64,000 bases of DNA. Origin: CAYYAQ01 sp964469555 (GTDB lineage Bacteria; Planctomycetota; UBA1135; UBA2386). The notes beneath the pieces were generated by a model. The model did no database searches, was not told the DNA's origin, and was given only the letters and a program-made list of their open reading frames with translations. A program made the position numbers and the translations under genes. Location: the NCBI GenBank assembly GCA_964469555.1, contig CAYYAQ010000003.1, positions 33,674 through 97,673 of the forward strand, given 5' to 3'. Below are positions 26,563 through 35,567 of this stretch, piece by piece; the first letter of the stretch is position 1; each line of letters starts with the position of its first letter.

Positions 26563-27266
26563 GAAACTCCTCGGGCCGTGTTCACCAGTTCGTCGAACAG
26601 ACGTTGTTGGGTCGGGTCGTCCGCCGCCGTGAGCTCTGGGTGCCACTGCACGGCGAGCAGCCACGGATGGCCCGGCAGCTCCAGTGCCTCGATCGTGCCG
26701 TCGGACGCATGCGCAACGACTTCAAAGCCTTCCGCGACGTCGCGGACCGCCTGGTGGTGCATCGAGATCGGCTCGACGTCGGTTGCGGCCATGACCTCGG
26801 CCAGCCTGGATCCAGGTCGGACGGTGATGGGGTGGGGGATAGGTCCTCGTTCCGCAGCGCGATGAGACAGCCCGTCGCCGGCGACGTCGGGAAGGTGTTC
26901 GATCAACGTGCCGCCGAACGCGACGTTGAGAACTTGCATCCCGCGACAGATCGCGAGGGCGGGAAAGCCGGTATCGACGACGTGACGCGCGAGAGCGATT
27001 TCATCGCGGTCGCGGTCCGCGTCCACCATGTACACCTCTCGGTGGTCGTCGCCGTCGTAGCAGGAGGGCGAGATGTCGCCCCCTCCGGGGAGGATCATCG
27101 CGTCGATGGTCGTCCACCATTCCTCGAGGCGCGGCTCACCTGGCGGGAGGACTACGGGGATTCCTCCCGCGCGCCGGACCGATTCGACGTACTCCGCGGG
27201 CAGCGTGTATCGATTCTCTTCGTTGCGACCGTAGGTCGTCAGTCCGATGCGTGGCGCGTTCGTCAT
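26559..27266 (-). CDS. Gamma-glutamyl-gamma-aminobutyrate hydrolase family protein (PuuD-like)
   Basis: 235 aa, class I glutamine-amidotransferase fold of peptidase family C26. Nucleophile Cys107 lies in A-I-C-R-G-M-Q, and the catalytic His209-Glu211 pair in V-Q-W-H-P-E. In the putrescine pathway PuuD releases free GABA from gamma-glutamyl-GABA. A PuuA-like ligase is encoded immediately upstream (start and stop overlap by one base), so a matching role in hydrolysing a gamma-glutamylated intermediate is likely. The exact amine is not known. Confidence 0.88.
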   Translation of the reverse strand: MTNAPRIGLTTYGRNEENRYTLPAEYVESVRRAGGIPVVLPPGEPRLEEWWTTIDAMILPGGGDISPSCYDGDDHREVYMVDADRDRDEIALARHVVDTGFPALAICRGMQVLNVAFGGTLIEHLPDVAGDGLSHRAAERGPIPHPITVRPGSRLAEVMAATDVEPISMHHQAVRDVAEGFEVVAHASDGTIEALELPGHPWLLAVQWHPELTAADDPTQQRLFDELVNTARGVS

Positions 27267-28642
27267 CAGATCTGTTCGAAGTACCGCCGCCGTTCCCAGT
27301 CGGTGACAGTCGCTTCGTAGGCCGCGACCTCGTTGCGGAAGAAGTGGGCGTAGTGTTCGACGACGTCGACGCCGAAGCTCTCACGCGCGAACGCACTGTC
27401 CGCAAACGTGTCGACGGCGGCCCCGAGCGTGTGGGGGACCCGCGCCAGATGCTCCGCCTTGTACATGTCGCCTTCGAACATCGCGGGCGGCTCGGTCTTC
27501 TGCGCGATGCCATCGAGACCCGAGGCCAGCGACGCGGCGTAGGCCAGGTATGGGTTGCAGTCGGCGCCGGGGATCCGGCATTCGATGCGGAGGCTGTTGC
27601 CGCTGCCTACGACCCGGAACCCGGCGGTGCGATTGTCGAAGCTCCACGCGAGTCGGGTGGGTGCCCACGAGCTCGCCTGGTATCTCTTGTACGAGTTCAC
27701 GGTCGGTGCGTAGAAGACCATCATCTCCGGCACGTGGGCGATCCACCCGCCGAGGAACCAGCGGAACGCGTCGCTGCAGTCGACGGGACCGAGCTTGCCG
27801 TCGCCGGGGAACGCGTTGGTGCCGTCATTCCACAGGCTGAGATGGATGTGGCAGCTCGACCCGGCCTGGTCTTCTGCGAACTTCGCCATGAACGTGACGC
27901 TGATCTCCTGCTGGTCGGCGACTTCCTTGAGGCACTGTTTGTAGATGCAGTGACGGTCGGCCATCGACAGGACGGCCGCGTAGTGGATGTTGAGTTCGTG
28001 CTGGCCGCGTCCCCACTCGCCCTTCGAGTTCTCGACCGGAACGCCTGAGTCGCGGAGGTGGCGTCGGACTTCGCCGTGGAACTCCTCCTCGCGCGCGCCC
28101 TGCAGCATGTGGTAGTCCTCGATGTACCAGCCGACGGGCGCGAGGTCATGGTGGTTCTTCTCGGCGGCTTCCCTGTAGGAGTCGCAAAACACGTAGTACT
28201 CCAGCTCCGACGCGCCGAAGGCCTCGAAGCCCGAACCCGCGGCACTCTTCAGTTGCCGCCCCAGAATGGACCGTGGAGCGACCGACACCGGGTCGTCGGT
28301 TTTCGGATCTGCGATGTCGCAGATCACCATCGCGGTCCGGTCCTGCCAACTGACTGTTCGGAGCGTGTCCATGTCCGGCACGAGGTGCATGTCGCCGTAG
28401 CCGCTCTCCCAGTTCGCGTAATCGTAGCCCGGCACCGGGTTCATGCCCATGTCGACGGTCAGCAGGTAGTCACAGGCGTGTGAACCGTCCGCGACCGCAG
28501 CCTCGAGAAAGAACTCGGCGTCGTAACGCTTCCCCATGAAGCGTCCGTAGAGATCGGTGAACACGACGAGCACTGTGTCCACCGTTCCGTTGCCGACGTG
28601 CTCTTCGAGTTCGGACCGCGTGAGCATCCCGTGGGTCTTCAT
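27266..28642 (-). CDS. Glutamine synthetase family protein (gamma-glutamyl-amine ligase, PuuA-like)
   Basis: 458 aa. GS catalytic-domain landmarks include E-L-E-Y-Y (metal-binding Glu), G-Q-H-E-L-N-I (binding loop), H-I-H-L-S (catalytic-domain His) and P-T-V-N-S-Y-K-R with R-I-P-G-A-D (glutamate binding). The N-terminal beta-grasp part (DTVLVVFTDLYGRFMGKRYD) is of the PuuA/GlnA-like type rather than the dodecameric GlnA. These ligases join glutamate through its gamma-carboxyl to an amine using ATP. Start: ATG at 28642, preceded by agaagg at good spacing; a GTG two codons earlier is also possible. Second gene of the amine operon. Confidence 0.87.
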   Translation of the reverse strand: MKTHGMLTRSELEEHVGNGTVDTVLVVFTDLYGRFMGKRYDAEFFLEAAVADGSHACDYLLTVDMGMNPVPGYDYANWESGYGDMHLVPDMDTLRTVSWQDRTAMVICDIADPKTDDPVSVAPRSILGRQLKSAAGSGFEAFGASELEYYVFCDSYREAAEKNHHDLAPVGWYIEDYHMLQGAREEEFHGEVRRHLRDSGVPVENSKGEWGRGQHELNIHYAAVLSMADRHCIYKQCLKEVADQQEISVTFMAKFAEDQAGSSCHIHLSLWNDGTNAFPGDGKLGPVDCSDAFRWFLGGWIAHVPEMMVFYAPTVNSYKRYQASSWAPTRLAWSFDNRTAGFRVVGSGNSLRIECRIPGADCNPYLAYAASLASGLDGIAQKTEPPAMFEGDMYKAEHLARVPHTLGAAVDTFADSAFARESFGVDVVEHYAHFFRNEVAAYEATVTDWERRRYFEQI

Positions 28643-28687
28643 GCCCACCTTCTACCCGCACGGGTCCGTCGGGCCAAGCTCAGGCCG

Positions 28688-29563
28688 TCACGGGTGTCGC
28701 ATCGCGACCGCGCGAAAGGCAGAGAACTTCTCGAAGTTCTCGTCGCGGTAGCCGTCGTAGTCGAACTCGATCTTCGTCTGGCTCCCCTGGATGACCGCCC
28801 AGAGGCTCTCTCGAAGCGCGGCCATGGCTTTCATGATTTGGAATGCACGACCGGTGACGAACGTCTCGTCGTCGCCCGAGTACGTGCCCAGGAGCATCTC
28901 GTCCTGTTCCGCATCGAACCCGCAGTTGCTCGAGAGCCCGGCGAGATCGAACAGGGGATAGGCGCCGACCCCGCTGTATTCCCAGTCGATGATCCATAGC
29001 CGGTCCCCTGTATCGAGGAAGTTGCCGGGCATCATGTCGTTGTGGCAAAACGTCGGTTCGCTGGGACTCACGCTGCCCTGCAGCTGCCTGATGAACTGCA
29101 GAAGATCGTCTGCCGGGCGTGGCAACGCGAGGTCGTTGTCCGCCGCGAAGCGGACGTACGTGCGCGTCACCTGGAACGGCGAGAAGTACATCAGGTGCCC
29201 GGTGATCCCGGGCCCCGCCGCGTGGATCGCGCGGATCGCCTTGGCAGTGCGTTCGAGTGCCTCTTGGTCAGACAGGAGTTCTGGCGTCAACGGCGTGCTG
29301 TTCGTTATGAAATCGGAGACGAGAATCCCCTCCTCTGCGTGCGCGATCCGGGGTGCGAAACCGAACTCCGCGGCCGCCCGCGTGCACGCGAGTTCGTTAC
29401 TCCTGCTGATGCCGAGCGCCGGATCGTCGGTCCCTTCGCGGACGGCGAACGCACTCTCGCCGTCCAGGACGAGGTAGTTCAAGTTCGTCAAGCCGCCGGA
29501 CAACGGTTCGATCTGGATCTCGCCCCGCCAGATCGGGAGTGCGCGGATGGACTCTTCGGACAT
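28688..29563 (-). CDS. Phosphotransferase family protein (choline/ethanolamine/aminoglycoside kinase fold)
   Basis: 291 aa. Protein-kinase-like fold of the APH group: an early L-S-G-G-L-T-N glycine loop, the Brenner motif F-C-H-N-D-M-M-P-G-N (catalytic Asp and Asn) and I-I-D-W-E-Y-S-G (metal-binding Asp), then F-D-L-A. The resemblance to choline/ethanolamine kinases (LSGGLTN, HNDMMPGN) suggests a small amino-alcohol as the substrate, which would fit the surrounding amine-utilisation genes. Start chosen at ATG 29563; an ATG 12 codons upstream is less likely. It begins the four-gene operon, 45 nt ahead of the glutamine synthetase homologue. Confidence 0.82.
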   Translation of the reverse strand: MSEESIRALPIWRGEIQIEPLSGGLTNLNYLVLDGESAFAVREGTDDPALGISRSNELACTRAAAEFGFAPRIAHAEEGILVSDFITNSTPLTPELLSDQEALERTAKAIRAIHAAGPGITGHLMYFSPFQVTRTYVRFAADNDLALPRPADDLLQFIRQLQGSVSPSEPTFCHNDMMPGNFLDTGDRLWIIDWEYSGVGAYPLFDLAGLSSNCGFDAEQDEMLLGTYSGDDETFVTGRAFQIMKAMAALRESLWAVIQGSQTKIEFDYDGYRDENFEKFSAFRAVAMRHP

Positions 29564-29617
29564 GGCTCTGAACCATATCTGGACGGGGATTCTGGGCAAG
29601 CCAGTCCACGACCAGCG

Positions 29618-31237
29618 TTACTGTCCGTAGTGGACGAAGACCCCGTGATTCTGCTTGGCGAGCTCGCGCATGAACGCGGCTCCCGTGCCGTCGCCCGTGA
29701 AGACCGTGTTGATGCGGATCTGCTGCAACCGGTTCAGCTTCCGGACGCGGGCGAGGATCTCCTTCACGTCCTCGACCGCACCGATCGAGGGCTCGCCGTC
29801 GGATAGGAAGAACACTTCGTCGACGCGGTCCACGGACTCCTGTCCGAACTTCGCGCGAGCGGTATCGAGGACGTAGGAGAGGGCCTCGAAGGTGTTCGTG
29901 AAGCCGCGTGGTCGAACCCGTTCGAACGATTTCATGAGAGCCTGAAGCGACCGGCGCCGCGCGGGGACTGGTTTCTTCTGCGGCGCGCGGACATCGTCCG
30001 AGAAGGTCACGATGCGGTAGTTCGACCGGGGGCGCATCCCGGCGATGGCCACCAGGACCTGCTCTTTCGCCGCATCCAGGCGAGTCCAGGGCCGTCCCTT
30101 GATCCGCCTGCGCGATCGGCGAATGCGCTTCACGATCTTCGCGGACTTGCCTTCGGCCTTCACCCGCTCGACGGCGTCTCGCATGCTGTGGGACGTGTCG
30201 ATGACAAAGATCACGTCGCGGCCTCTGACCGGGATGCCGAAGAACCCACCCTCAGCGCGCGTCGAAGCCCTGACCTTCAGGTCGTCGATCGCGGGCGCCA
30301 TGGTCACGCGGTCCTTCTCCTTCTCCCAGAACGCGTGCCACTTGTCCGCGTCGCCAGGCAGCAATGCTCCCGTCAATCGGCGAAGTGACAACCATGCCTC
30401 GTGCGCGAGCAATGGCGAGGCGTCGCGGTTGACGAGCTTCAGCATCGGGTCTTCGGTCTTGGCCCTGTCCTCGGCGCGAAGTAGCGAGATCAGGACGGGA
30501 ACCGCCGAGCGCCGCGGGTAGCGCCGCACGAGCCGCACCGTCGCGAGGTCGCTGCGCCAACCCGCCTGACCGAGACTGTCGATGCAAGCATCGACGACGG
30601 CAGCCCAGTCCGCTTCGGTGAGTTTGCCGCGGCGGCGTCGCAAGATCCGGTCGGCGGCGTCCAACACGGCCAGTGCGACCACGGGATGGCGCTCGCGTTG
30701 GATCGCCTCGACGAGGATCGGCAGCGACTTCGGGTGACCGATGTGCCCCAGCGCTTCGGCGGCAGCGAGCCGGACGCGGCCCTCGGCTGCTTCCAGCGCC
30801 GTCTCGACCGGTGTCCGGAAACCCTCCGTCTGCTTCATGCCGAGTAGGCGAAGCGCGGCCAGGCGAAGGACGAGGTCCTCGGGGCGGGTGTTCGTCGCAG
30901 TCCTCTGTACGAGCTTCCATACCGAAGGCTCGTCCATTCTCAACAGCGCGCTGTGTCCGGCGTCGCGCACGAGCATCATGTCGCGGCGGTAGAGGTCGTG
31001 GTCGTAGCCGGACGCGGCCAGTGGAAAGAGCGCGCTGGCGACGGTCTCCCCGGCGTGTTTCTCCGCGGCGGCGATCAGGCTCTGCAGGGCGATGAAGTGC
31101 GTCGACGTCTTCCCTCGCCGGTGACCGAAGCCTCGGTGGTCGAGTCCGATTCGGACGTACGCGTAGCCCGCGTCCTTGCGGAGCCACACCTGCTTCGCCA
31201 TCCTGTTTCTCAAGAAGGCCGCCCTCCCGGTCGTCAC
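29618..31237 (-). CDS. HEAT-repeat protein with C-terminal von Willebrand A domain
   Basis: 539 aa. Residues about 110-290 form HEAT-like repeats (for example VRLAAAEALGHIGHPKSLPILVEAI). A VWA domain follows from about 335, with the MIDAS motif D-T-S-H-S (347-351), a Thr in G-F-T-N-T, and Asp in L-S-D-G-E-P. The metal site looks intact. No signal peptide is seen, although relatives in Planctomycetota often carry one, so the true start may not be visible or the protein is cytoplasmic. VWA proteins usually bind protein partners. The PhoD-like gene ends 17 nt upstream on the same strand, and the two may form a unit. Confidence 0.78.
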   Translation of the reverse strand: MTTGRAAFLRNRMAKQVWLRKDAGYAYVRIGLDHRGFGHRRGKTSTHFIALQSLIAAAEKHAGETVASALFPLAASGYDHDLYRRDMMLVRDAGHSALLRMDEPSVWKLVQRTATNTRPEDLVLRLAALRLLGMKQTEGFRTPVETALEAAEGRVRLAAAEALGHIGHPKSLPILVEAIQRERHPVVALAVLDAADRILRRRRGKLTEADWAAVVDACIDSLGQAGWRSDLATVRLVRRYPRRSAVPVLISLLRAEDRAKTEDPMLKLVNRDASPLLAHEAWLSLRRLTGALLPGDADKWHAFWEKEKDRVTMAPAIDDLKVRASTRAEGGFFGIPVRGRDVIFVIDTSHSMRDAVERVKAEGKSAKIVKRIRRSRRRIKGRPWTRLDAAKEQVLVAIAGMRPRSNYRIVTFSDDVRAPQKKPVPARRRSLQALMKSFERVRPRGFTNTFEALSYVLDTARAKFGQESVDRVDEVFFLSDGEPSIGAVEDVKEILARVRKLNRLQQIRINTVFTGDGTGAAFMRELAKQNHGVFVHYGQ

Positions 31238-31253
31238 CGGCAGGCGCTGATCG

Positions 31254-33077
31254 TCAGAGGTCTGCCTTGATGGTGCCGCGCTCGTCGAGGGTCGAAGCCT
31301 TCACGCCTTGCAGCACCTTCTTCTTCGCGCCCTCCCCGACCTCGATCGTGTAGGTGCCCTTCGCAAAGACCTTGGGTCGGAACTTCGTGCCGCGGATGCG
31401 CAAGCAGTAGACCCAGTCGCCCGTCGCTTCGTCGACGATCTTGATGACAGGGTCGGTGGCGCCCGTCACCTCGACGGTCGGAAGGTAGGCGACGGCCTCT
31501 CGACCGTAGTTGTTCGTCTGGTCGATCGTCTTGGGCCAGCCGGGATAGGGTTTCGACGTTCCATCGCCGATCGTGACGTTGCGCGGCCAGCACACCATCT
31601 TGATCTTGCGCGTTCTCTTGTTGAGACGCATCACGCCGAATCCCGCGGCGCGGGTCGTCAGCTTGCCACCCGATCCGCCGGGATCAGGGTTGGCCACCGC
31701 CCAGCACGTGACCCGATTGCCGAACCCATCCAGGTGGTCCCCGAGGATCGGATCCATGCCCTCTGCGCGGTTCTTGCCCGGCTCGAGTGGCTTCCACCAA
31801 CGAAGGTAGAGGTTCGCGATCGAGGGCACGCAGAACGAGAAGTTGCCGTCGCGCCACGCGTCGATCCCGTGGTGAAAGATCGTGGCGAGGTGCTGGTCTC
31901 CCGCGTAGTGCACGGCGAAGCACTTGCGCATCGCGTCGATCGCCTTGTTGCGCCCGGTCTGCGGCCACCCGTTCGAGTCCAGGTCCGCGTGCAGCCGCCC
32001 GCCGATCTTGCCGTGGATGTGAGCGCCGCCGCAGAAGATCGTCTGGGACAGCGCGACCTTCATGTCCGCGCCGCGCCAGTCCTGGCCCCAGTCGTCGAGG
32101 AACTTCAGCTGCCGCTTTCCGAGCAGTACAGCGATTGGCACATCCACGCTCTTCGGGTCGTAGTTCGGGTTGCGAATGTGGTCGGGTCGCGGCCCCTGCT
32201 TCGGGATCAGGCCCTTCGGTCCCGTCTTGAACTTCCGGTCCTCGAGGATCGCGAAGCTGATCCGGCCCCACCGGTACTTGGTGTAGTAGACCTGGATCCC
32301 GCGTTGCACCGGGGTCGGGTCGTAGGGATCCGGCAGGTGGCTCGTCTGCGCGCGCTCGACCATCTTCACATACGCGGCGGGCATGAAGTACCCGCCGTCC
32401 GGCCCCGCGCCGCTGTTGGACTTCTTGCCGCTGGCGCCCCAGAGGTTCGCCTGTCCGACGTCGTGATCGTCCGGAATCGTCACGGTCGGTCGATCCTTGA
32501 TGATCTCGCCGAACTCGCGACCGAACTTCAACCACGCTGCCAGGTGCTTCCGGTGGTTGTAGACCTGATCGCCGGAGAAGAAGAGCACGTCGGCGTCGAT
32601 CGTCTTCACGTTCGCGATGATGTCGTCCTTCGGGATCTCCCCGCCGTGCGCCTTCCGGATGGAGTTGCCCGTGAACCCCGCGACGACGATCTCCTCCTTG
32701 TCGATCGGGTTCTTGCGGATCAACCCTCCGAAGTACGCCGCCTTGCCGTGCGCGGCACGGTACTGCACGGCCTTGCTATCGTCCCAGTTTTGCACCTTGA
32801 ACGTCGCTGTCCATCCGTCCTCGATCACCTTCTGTTCCGCGATCTTCTCCCAGGTGTCACCCTTCTTGATCTCCAACCGTACGGTGTGGCTCTCGCCATC
32901 CTTCAGCGGGTAGAGCTGGGCTGTCAACTTCAGGATCTTGTCGTGGACCGTGTAGAGGGTGAAGCAGATGACCTTGTCTCGGCTGACTTCGGGGATGATC
33001 AGGTTCTTCTGGGCGACGACGTTCGAAACGAGCCCGCAGATGAGCAGGGTTCCGATCCGGATAGGGGGGGTCTTCAC
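31254..33077 (-). CDS. Secreted PhoD-like alkaline phosphatase/phosphodiesterase
   Basis: About 607 aa from a GTG that gives a typical signal peptide (VKTPPIRIGTLLICGLVSNVVAQ). Metallophosphoesterase motifs: F-S-G-D-Q-V-Y (metal-bridging Asp), P-D-D-H-D-V-G, and a C-terminal A-G-D-Q-H pair. These match the PhoD-like MPP domain of extracellular phosphodiesterases that release phosphate from organic phosphates. The N-terminal region (about 25-130) is beta-rich. A longer frame upstream gives no signal and was rejected. Located upstream of the HEAT/VWA gene. Confidence 0.83.
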   Translation of the reverse strand: MKTPPIRIGTLLICGLVSNVVAQKNLIIPEVSRDKVICFTLYTVHDKILKLTAQLYPLKDGESHTVRLEIKKGDTWEKIAEQKVIEDGWTATFKVQNWDDSKAVQYRAAHGKAAYFGGLIRKNPIDKEEIVVAGFTGNSIRKAHGGEIPKDDIIANVKTIDADVLFFSGDQVYNHRKHLAAWLKFGREFGEIIKDRPTVTIPDDHDVGQANLWGASGKKSNSGAGPDGGYFMPAAYVKMVERAQTSHLPDPYDPTPVQRGIQVYYTKYRWGRISFAILEDRKFKTGPKGLIPKQGPRPDHIRNPNYDPKSVDVPIAVLLGKRQLKFLDDWGQDWRGADMKVALSQTIFCGGAHIHGKIGGRLHADLDSNGWPQTGRNKAIDAMRKCFAVHYAGDQHLATIFHHGIDAWRDGNFSFCVPSIANLYLRWWKPLEPGKNRAEGMDPILGDHLDGFGNRVTCWAVANPDPGGSGGKLTTRAAGFGVMRLNKRTRKIKMVCWPRNVTIGDGTSKPYPGWPKTIDQTNNYGREAVAYLPTVEVTGATDPVIKIVDEATGDWVYCLRIRGTKFRPKVFAKGTYTIEVGEGAKKKVLQGVKASTLDERGTIKADL

Positions 33078-33319
33078 GCAGATGTCTCGCAGATGGTGTC
33101 GGGAGGGGTGGTTTGCGCGGCGAGTGTAGTCTGCGGGGCTGTCGTGCGCGATGATCGTGCAGATGAAGGAAGTTCGATCACGCCATCTCTTCCTCACGGT
33201 GTTCCCAGTTCGAGATCTCCTGACGGCTCCGGTCTGCACCGTGATCATCATCCGTGAGGTGGAGAGCTACGTCGCGGGGTAGGTTGTCTGTTCCGTCTCC
33301 TCGACCGATAGAAGTTCTG

Positions 33320-34315
33320 ATGACCGGACCCCGCAATCTCCGCTGTGGCATCGTTGGCGCTGGCCGGACCCGACACGGTACGGGACCGTTCCTCGCCAGC
33401 TTCCTCGAGGGTGCCGACTGCGATGTCGTCGGCGTCGTCGGACGGAGTTTTTCGCGGGGCCGTTCCGCCGCAGAGGATCTGGCACAGCGGCTCGGGCATG
33501 CGGTCGAGGCCCACGCATGCGTCGAGGATCTGCTCGCCTCCGGACTCGATGCCCTCGTCATCGCGGCGCCGGACGAGGTCCATCTTCCGGCACTCCGGGC
33601 TTCGCTCGAGGCGCGGACTCCCGTGCTCTGCGAGAAACCCCTCGTGCAGGCCGAAGAGCACGAGGCCGTCGCCGCGCTCGTCGACGGGTTCCGGAGTCGC
33701 GACATCCTGCTGATGGAGGGCTGCCAGTGGCCGATGGCCATGGCTGCGTTCGACGGGCTCTACCCGGAACGGAGTCCGGAATCGACGCGATTCGCCATGC
33801 GGCTCTCGCCGATTGGCCCTGGCCCGTTGATGTTGCGCAACTCGCTGTCGCACCTCATCAGCCTGATCCAGGTCGAGTGGCCCGTCGGGCCCGACACCAC
33901 GGTCGAGAGCCTGGCGTTCGAGGGTTCCGGCGGCGTCGAGGACGGGCTCGTGACGTCCTTCGACCTGCGGAATCGCCCTTCGGAAGTAGGCGACGAGTCG
34001 ACCGACCGTGGTTCGGCGGCGTGCCGGTTGGAGCTCGTGGTCTGCCCCGATCAGCCCCGCCCCGCCTGGGTCGAGATCGATGGTCACCGCATGGGTCGAG
34101 AGGTCGATCTCGTGACGTACGCGATCTCGTTCGTCGCTGGAGAGAGAAAGATCTCCGTCGATGATCCGACCAAGACTCTCGTGTATCGTTTCGCCGACTT
34201 GGTCAAGTCTCCGAGCCGTGAGCGATATCGAATCGAATCCAACCGCGTCGAGCAGCGCGCCCGACTCTACAGCCACATCGTCCGTGGGCTTGTCGAACAC
34301 CTCGCCTCCAGTTGA
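33320..34315 (+). CDS. Gfo/Idh/MocA-like oxidoreductase
   Basis: 331 aa. The N-terminal Rossmann half starts R-C-G-I-V-G-A-G-R-T and contains the typical C-E-K-P-L motif, where the Lys-Pro dinucleotide of the family is present. The C-terminal half is only loosely similar to the usual alpha/beta domain. These NAD(P)-dependent enzymes act on sugars or inositol; here the substrate is unknown. The ATG at 33320 was chosen over an earlier ATG that falls in poorly coding sequence. A radical SAM gene starts within about 5 nt of its stop, so the two may be cotranscribed. Confidence 0.75.
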   Translation: MTGPRNLRCGIVGAGRTRHGTGPFLASFLEGADCDVVGVVGRSFSRGRSAAEDLAQRLGHAVEAHACVEDLLASGLDALVIAAPDEVHLPALRASLEARTPVLCEKPLVQAEEHEAVAALVDGFRSRDILLMEGCQWPMAMAAFDGLYPERSPESTRFAMRLSPIGPGPLMLRNSLSHLISLIQVEWPVGPDTTVESLAFEGSGGVEDGLVTSFDLRNRPSEVGDESTDRGSAACRLELVVCPDQPRPAWVEIDGHRMGREVDLVTYAISFVAGERKISVDDPTKTLVYRFADLVKSPSRERYRIESNRVEQRARLYSHIVRGLVEHLASS

Positions 34316-34319
34316 GCGG

Positions 34320-35558
34320 GTGGCGGGGCCGCGCCGCGAGGAGGCGATCCACGACTTCACCGCGAAACTGCGGCAGCCGGACATCCTGCCCGGCATCAAG
34401 GAGTACGTCGCGTGGCGTCGCGAGTTGGCCGCGGCGCGGGCTGCAGGCGCATCGGATCCGGAGACTCCCGATCTCGTGCCGGTCTCGATCAACCTCGATC
34501 TCACGTTGGCCTGCAACTACAAGTGCGACCACTGCATCGACTGGGACATCCTCAACGGCCCGGCGAAGCACGCACAGGAAGAGCTCGAGCAAGCGATGCG
34601 GTTGATGGCGGAGAAGGGGCTGCGGAGCGTCATCCTGATCGGTGGCGGCGAGCCGACGCTGTATCCCGGGTTCGCGTCGTTCGTCAAGGTGTTGAAAGAC
34701 CTCGGGCTGAAGGTCGCGATCGTCACGAACGGTAGCCGGGGTGACCGGCTCCTCGAGGTCGCACCGTTTCTCGGACGCGGGGATTGGATTCGTCTCTCCC
34801 TCGATTCGGGATCGAACGCGACGTTCCGCCGGATGCACAACCCGTCGAAGCCGAGCCTCGACCTCGACGAGATCTGTTCGTGGATTCCGAAGATCCGCGC
34901 TGCGAATCCTGAGATCGACCTCGGCTACTCCTACATCGTGACGTGGAAGGGCGGAGAGCGGGACGACACGAAGATCATCGAGAACATCGACGAGATCGTG
35001 CAAGCCACGCAGCGTGCGCGGGAAGCAAGATTCAGCTACATCGCGTTCAAGCCGTTTCTCGAGCGGGCGGCGGACGGGTCCGAGGTCATGGACCCCAGCA
35101 AGACCGAAGACGACACGCGGAAGGTCCAGAAACGAATCGTGGCGATGATCGACCAGGCCAGGAAGTTCGAGCGCGAGGGCTTCCGGGTGATGGAGAGCAC
35201 GAACCTGCGCGTCCTCGAAGAAGGTCGGTGGGACAACCTCAAGTGCCAACCCCGGACCTGCCACATGCAGGCGCTGCGTCAGGTCGTGACGCCGGTCGGG
35301 ACGTTCAACTGCCCTGCGTACCGGGGTGTCGGGCACGCCAGGCTCGGCGAGAAGGATGCGTACAAGGATCCAGAGACCGCGCGCTCGACGGCGGAAGCGA
35401 CGAAGGCCCTGTTGGACCGCTTCGACGCAACCCACAATTGCCGCGAGATCACGTGTCTCTACAACGACACGAACCGGTGGTTGCAGCGCTCGATCGACTC
35501 CGACGAGGACGTAGGAGCGATCTCCCCGTCGCCGGACCGGCAGGACTTCTTCCTCTAG
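34320..35558 (+). CDS. Radical SAM enzyme
   Basis: About 412 aa from GTG at 34320. The [4Fe-4S] binding motif is C-N-Y-K-C-D-H-C. I-L-I-G-G-G-E-P-T follows as the SAM-contacting GGE element. Several further Cys residues near the C-terminus (C-Q-P-R-T-C, N-C-R-E-I-T-C) may hold another cluster. The reaction cannot be named from sequence. In-frame starts at 34161 and 34218 overlap the previous gene and are less probable. It lies just upstream of modA but on its own may form a pair with the Gfo/Idh/MocA-like gene. Confidence 0.82.
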   Translation: MAGPRREEAIHDFTAKLRQPDILPGIKEYVAWRRELAAARAAGASDPETPDLVPVSINLDLTLACNYKCDHCIDWDILNGPAKHAQEELEQAMRLMAEKGLRSVILIGGGEPTLYPGFASFVKVLKDLGLKVAIVTNGSRGDRLLEVAPFLGRGDWIRLSLDSGSNATFRRMHNPSKPSLDLDEICSWIPKIRAANPEIDLGYSYIVTWKGGERDDTKIIENIDEIVQATQRAREARFSYIAFKPFLERAADGSEVMDPSKTEDDTRKVQKRIVAMIDQARKFEREGFRVMESTNLRVLEEGRWDNLKCQPRTCHMQALRQVVTPVGTFNCPAYRGVGHARLGEKDAYKDPETARSTAEATKALLDRFDATHNCREITCLYNDTNRWLQRSIDSDEDVGAISPSPDRQDFFL

Positions 35559-35567
35559 CAGGGTGTC

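Noticed and set aside
31308..33257. 649-aa plus-strand frame
   Set aside because: Complement of the PhoD-like gene, whose motifs and signal peptide are on the minus strand.
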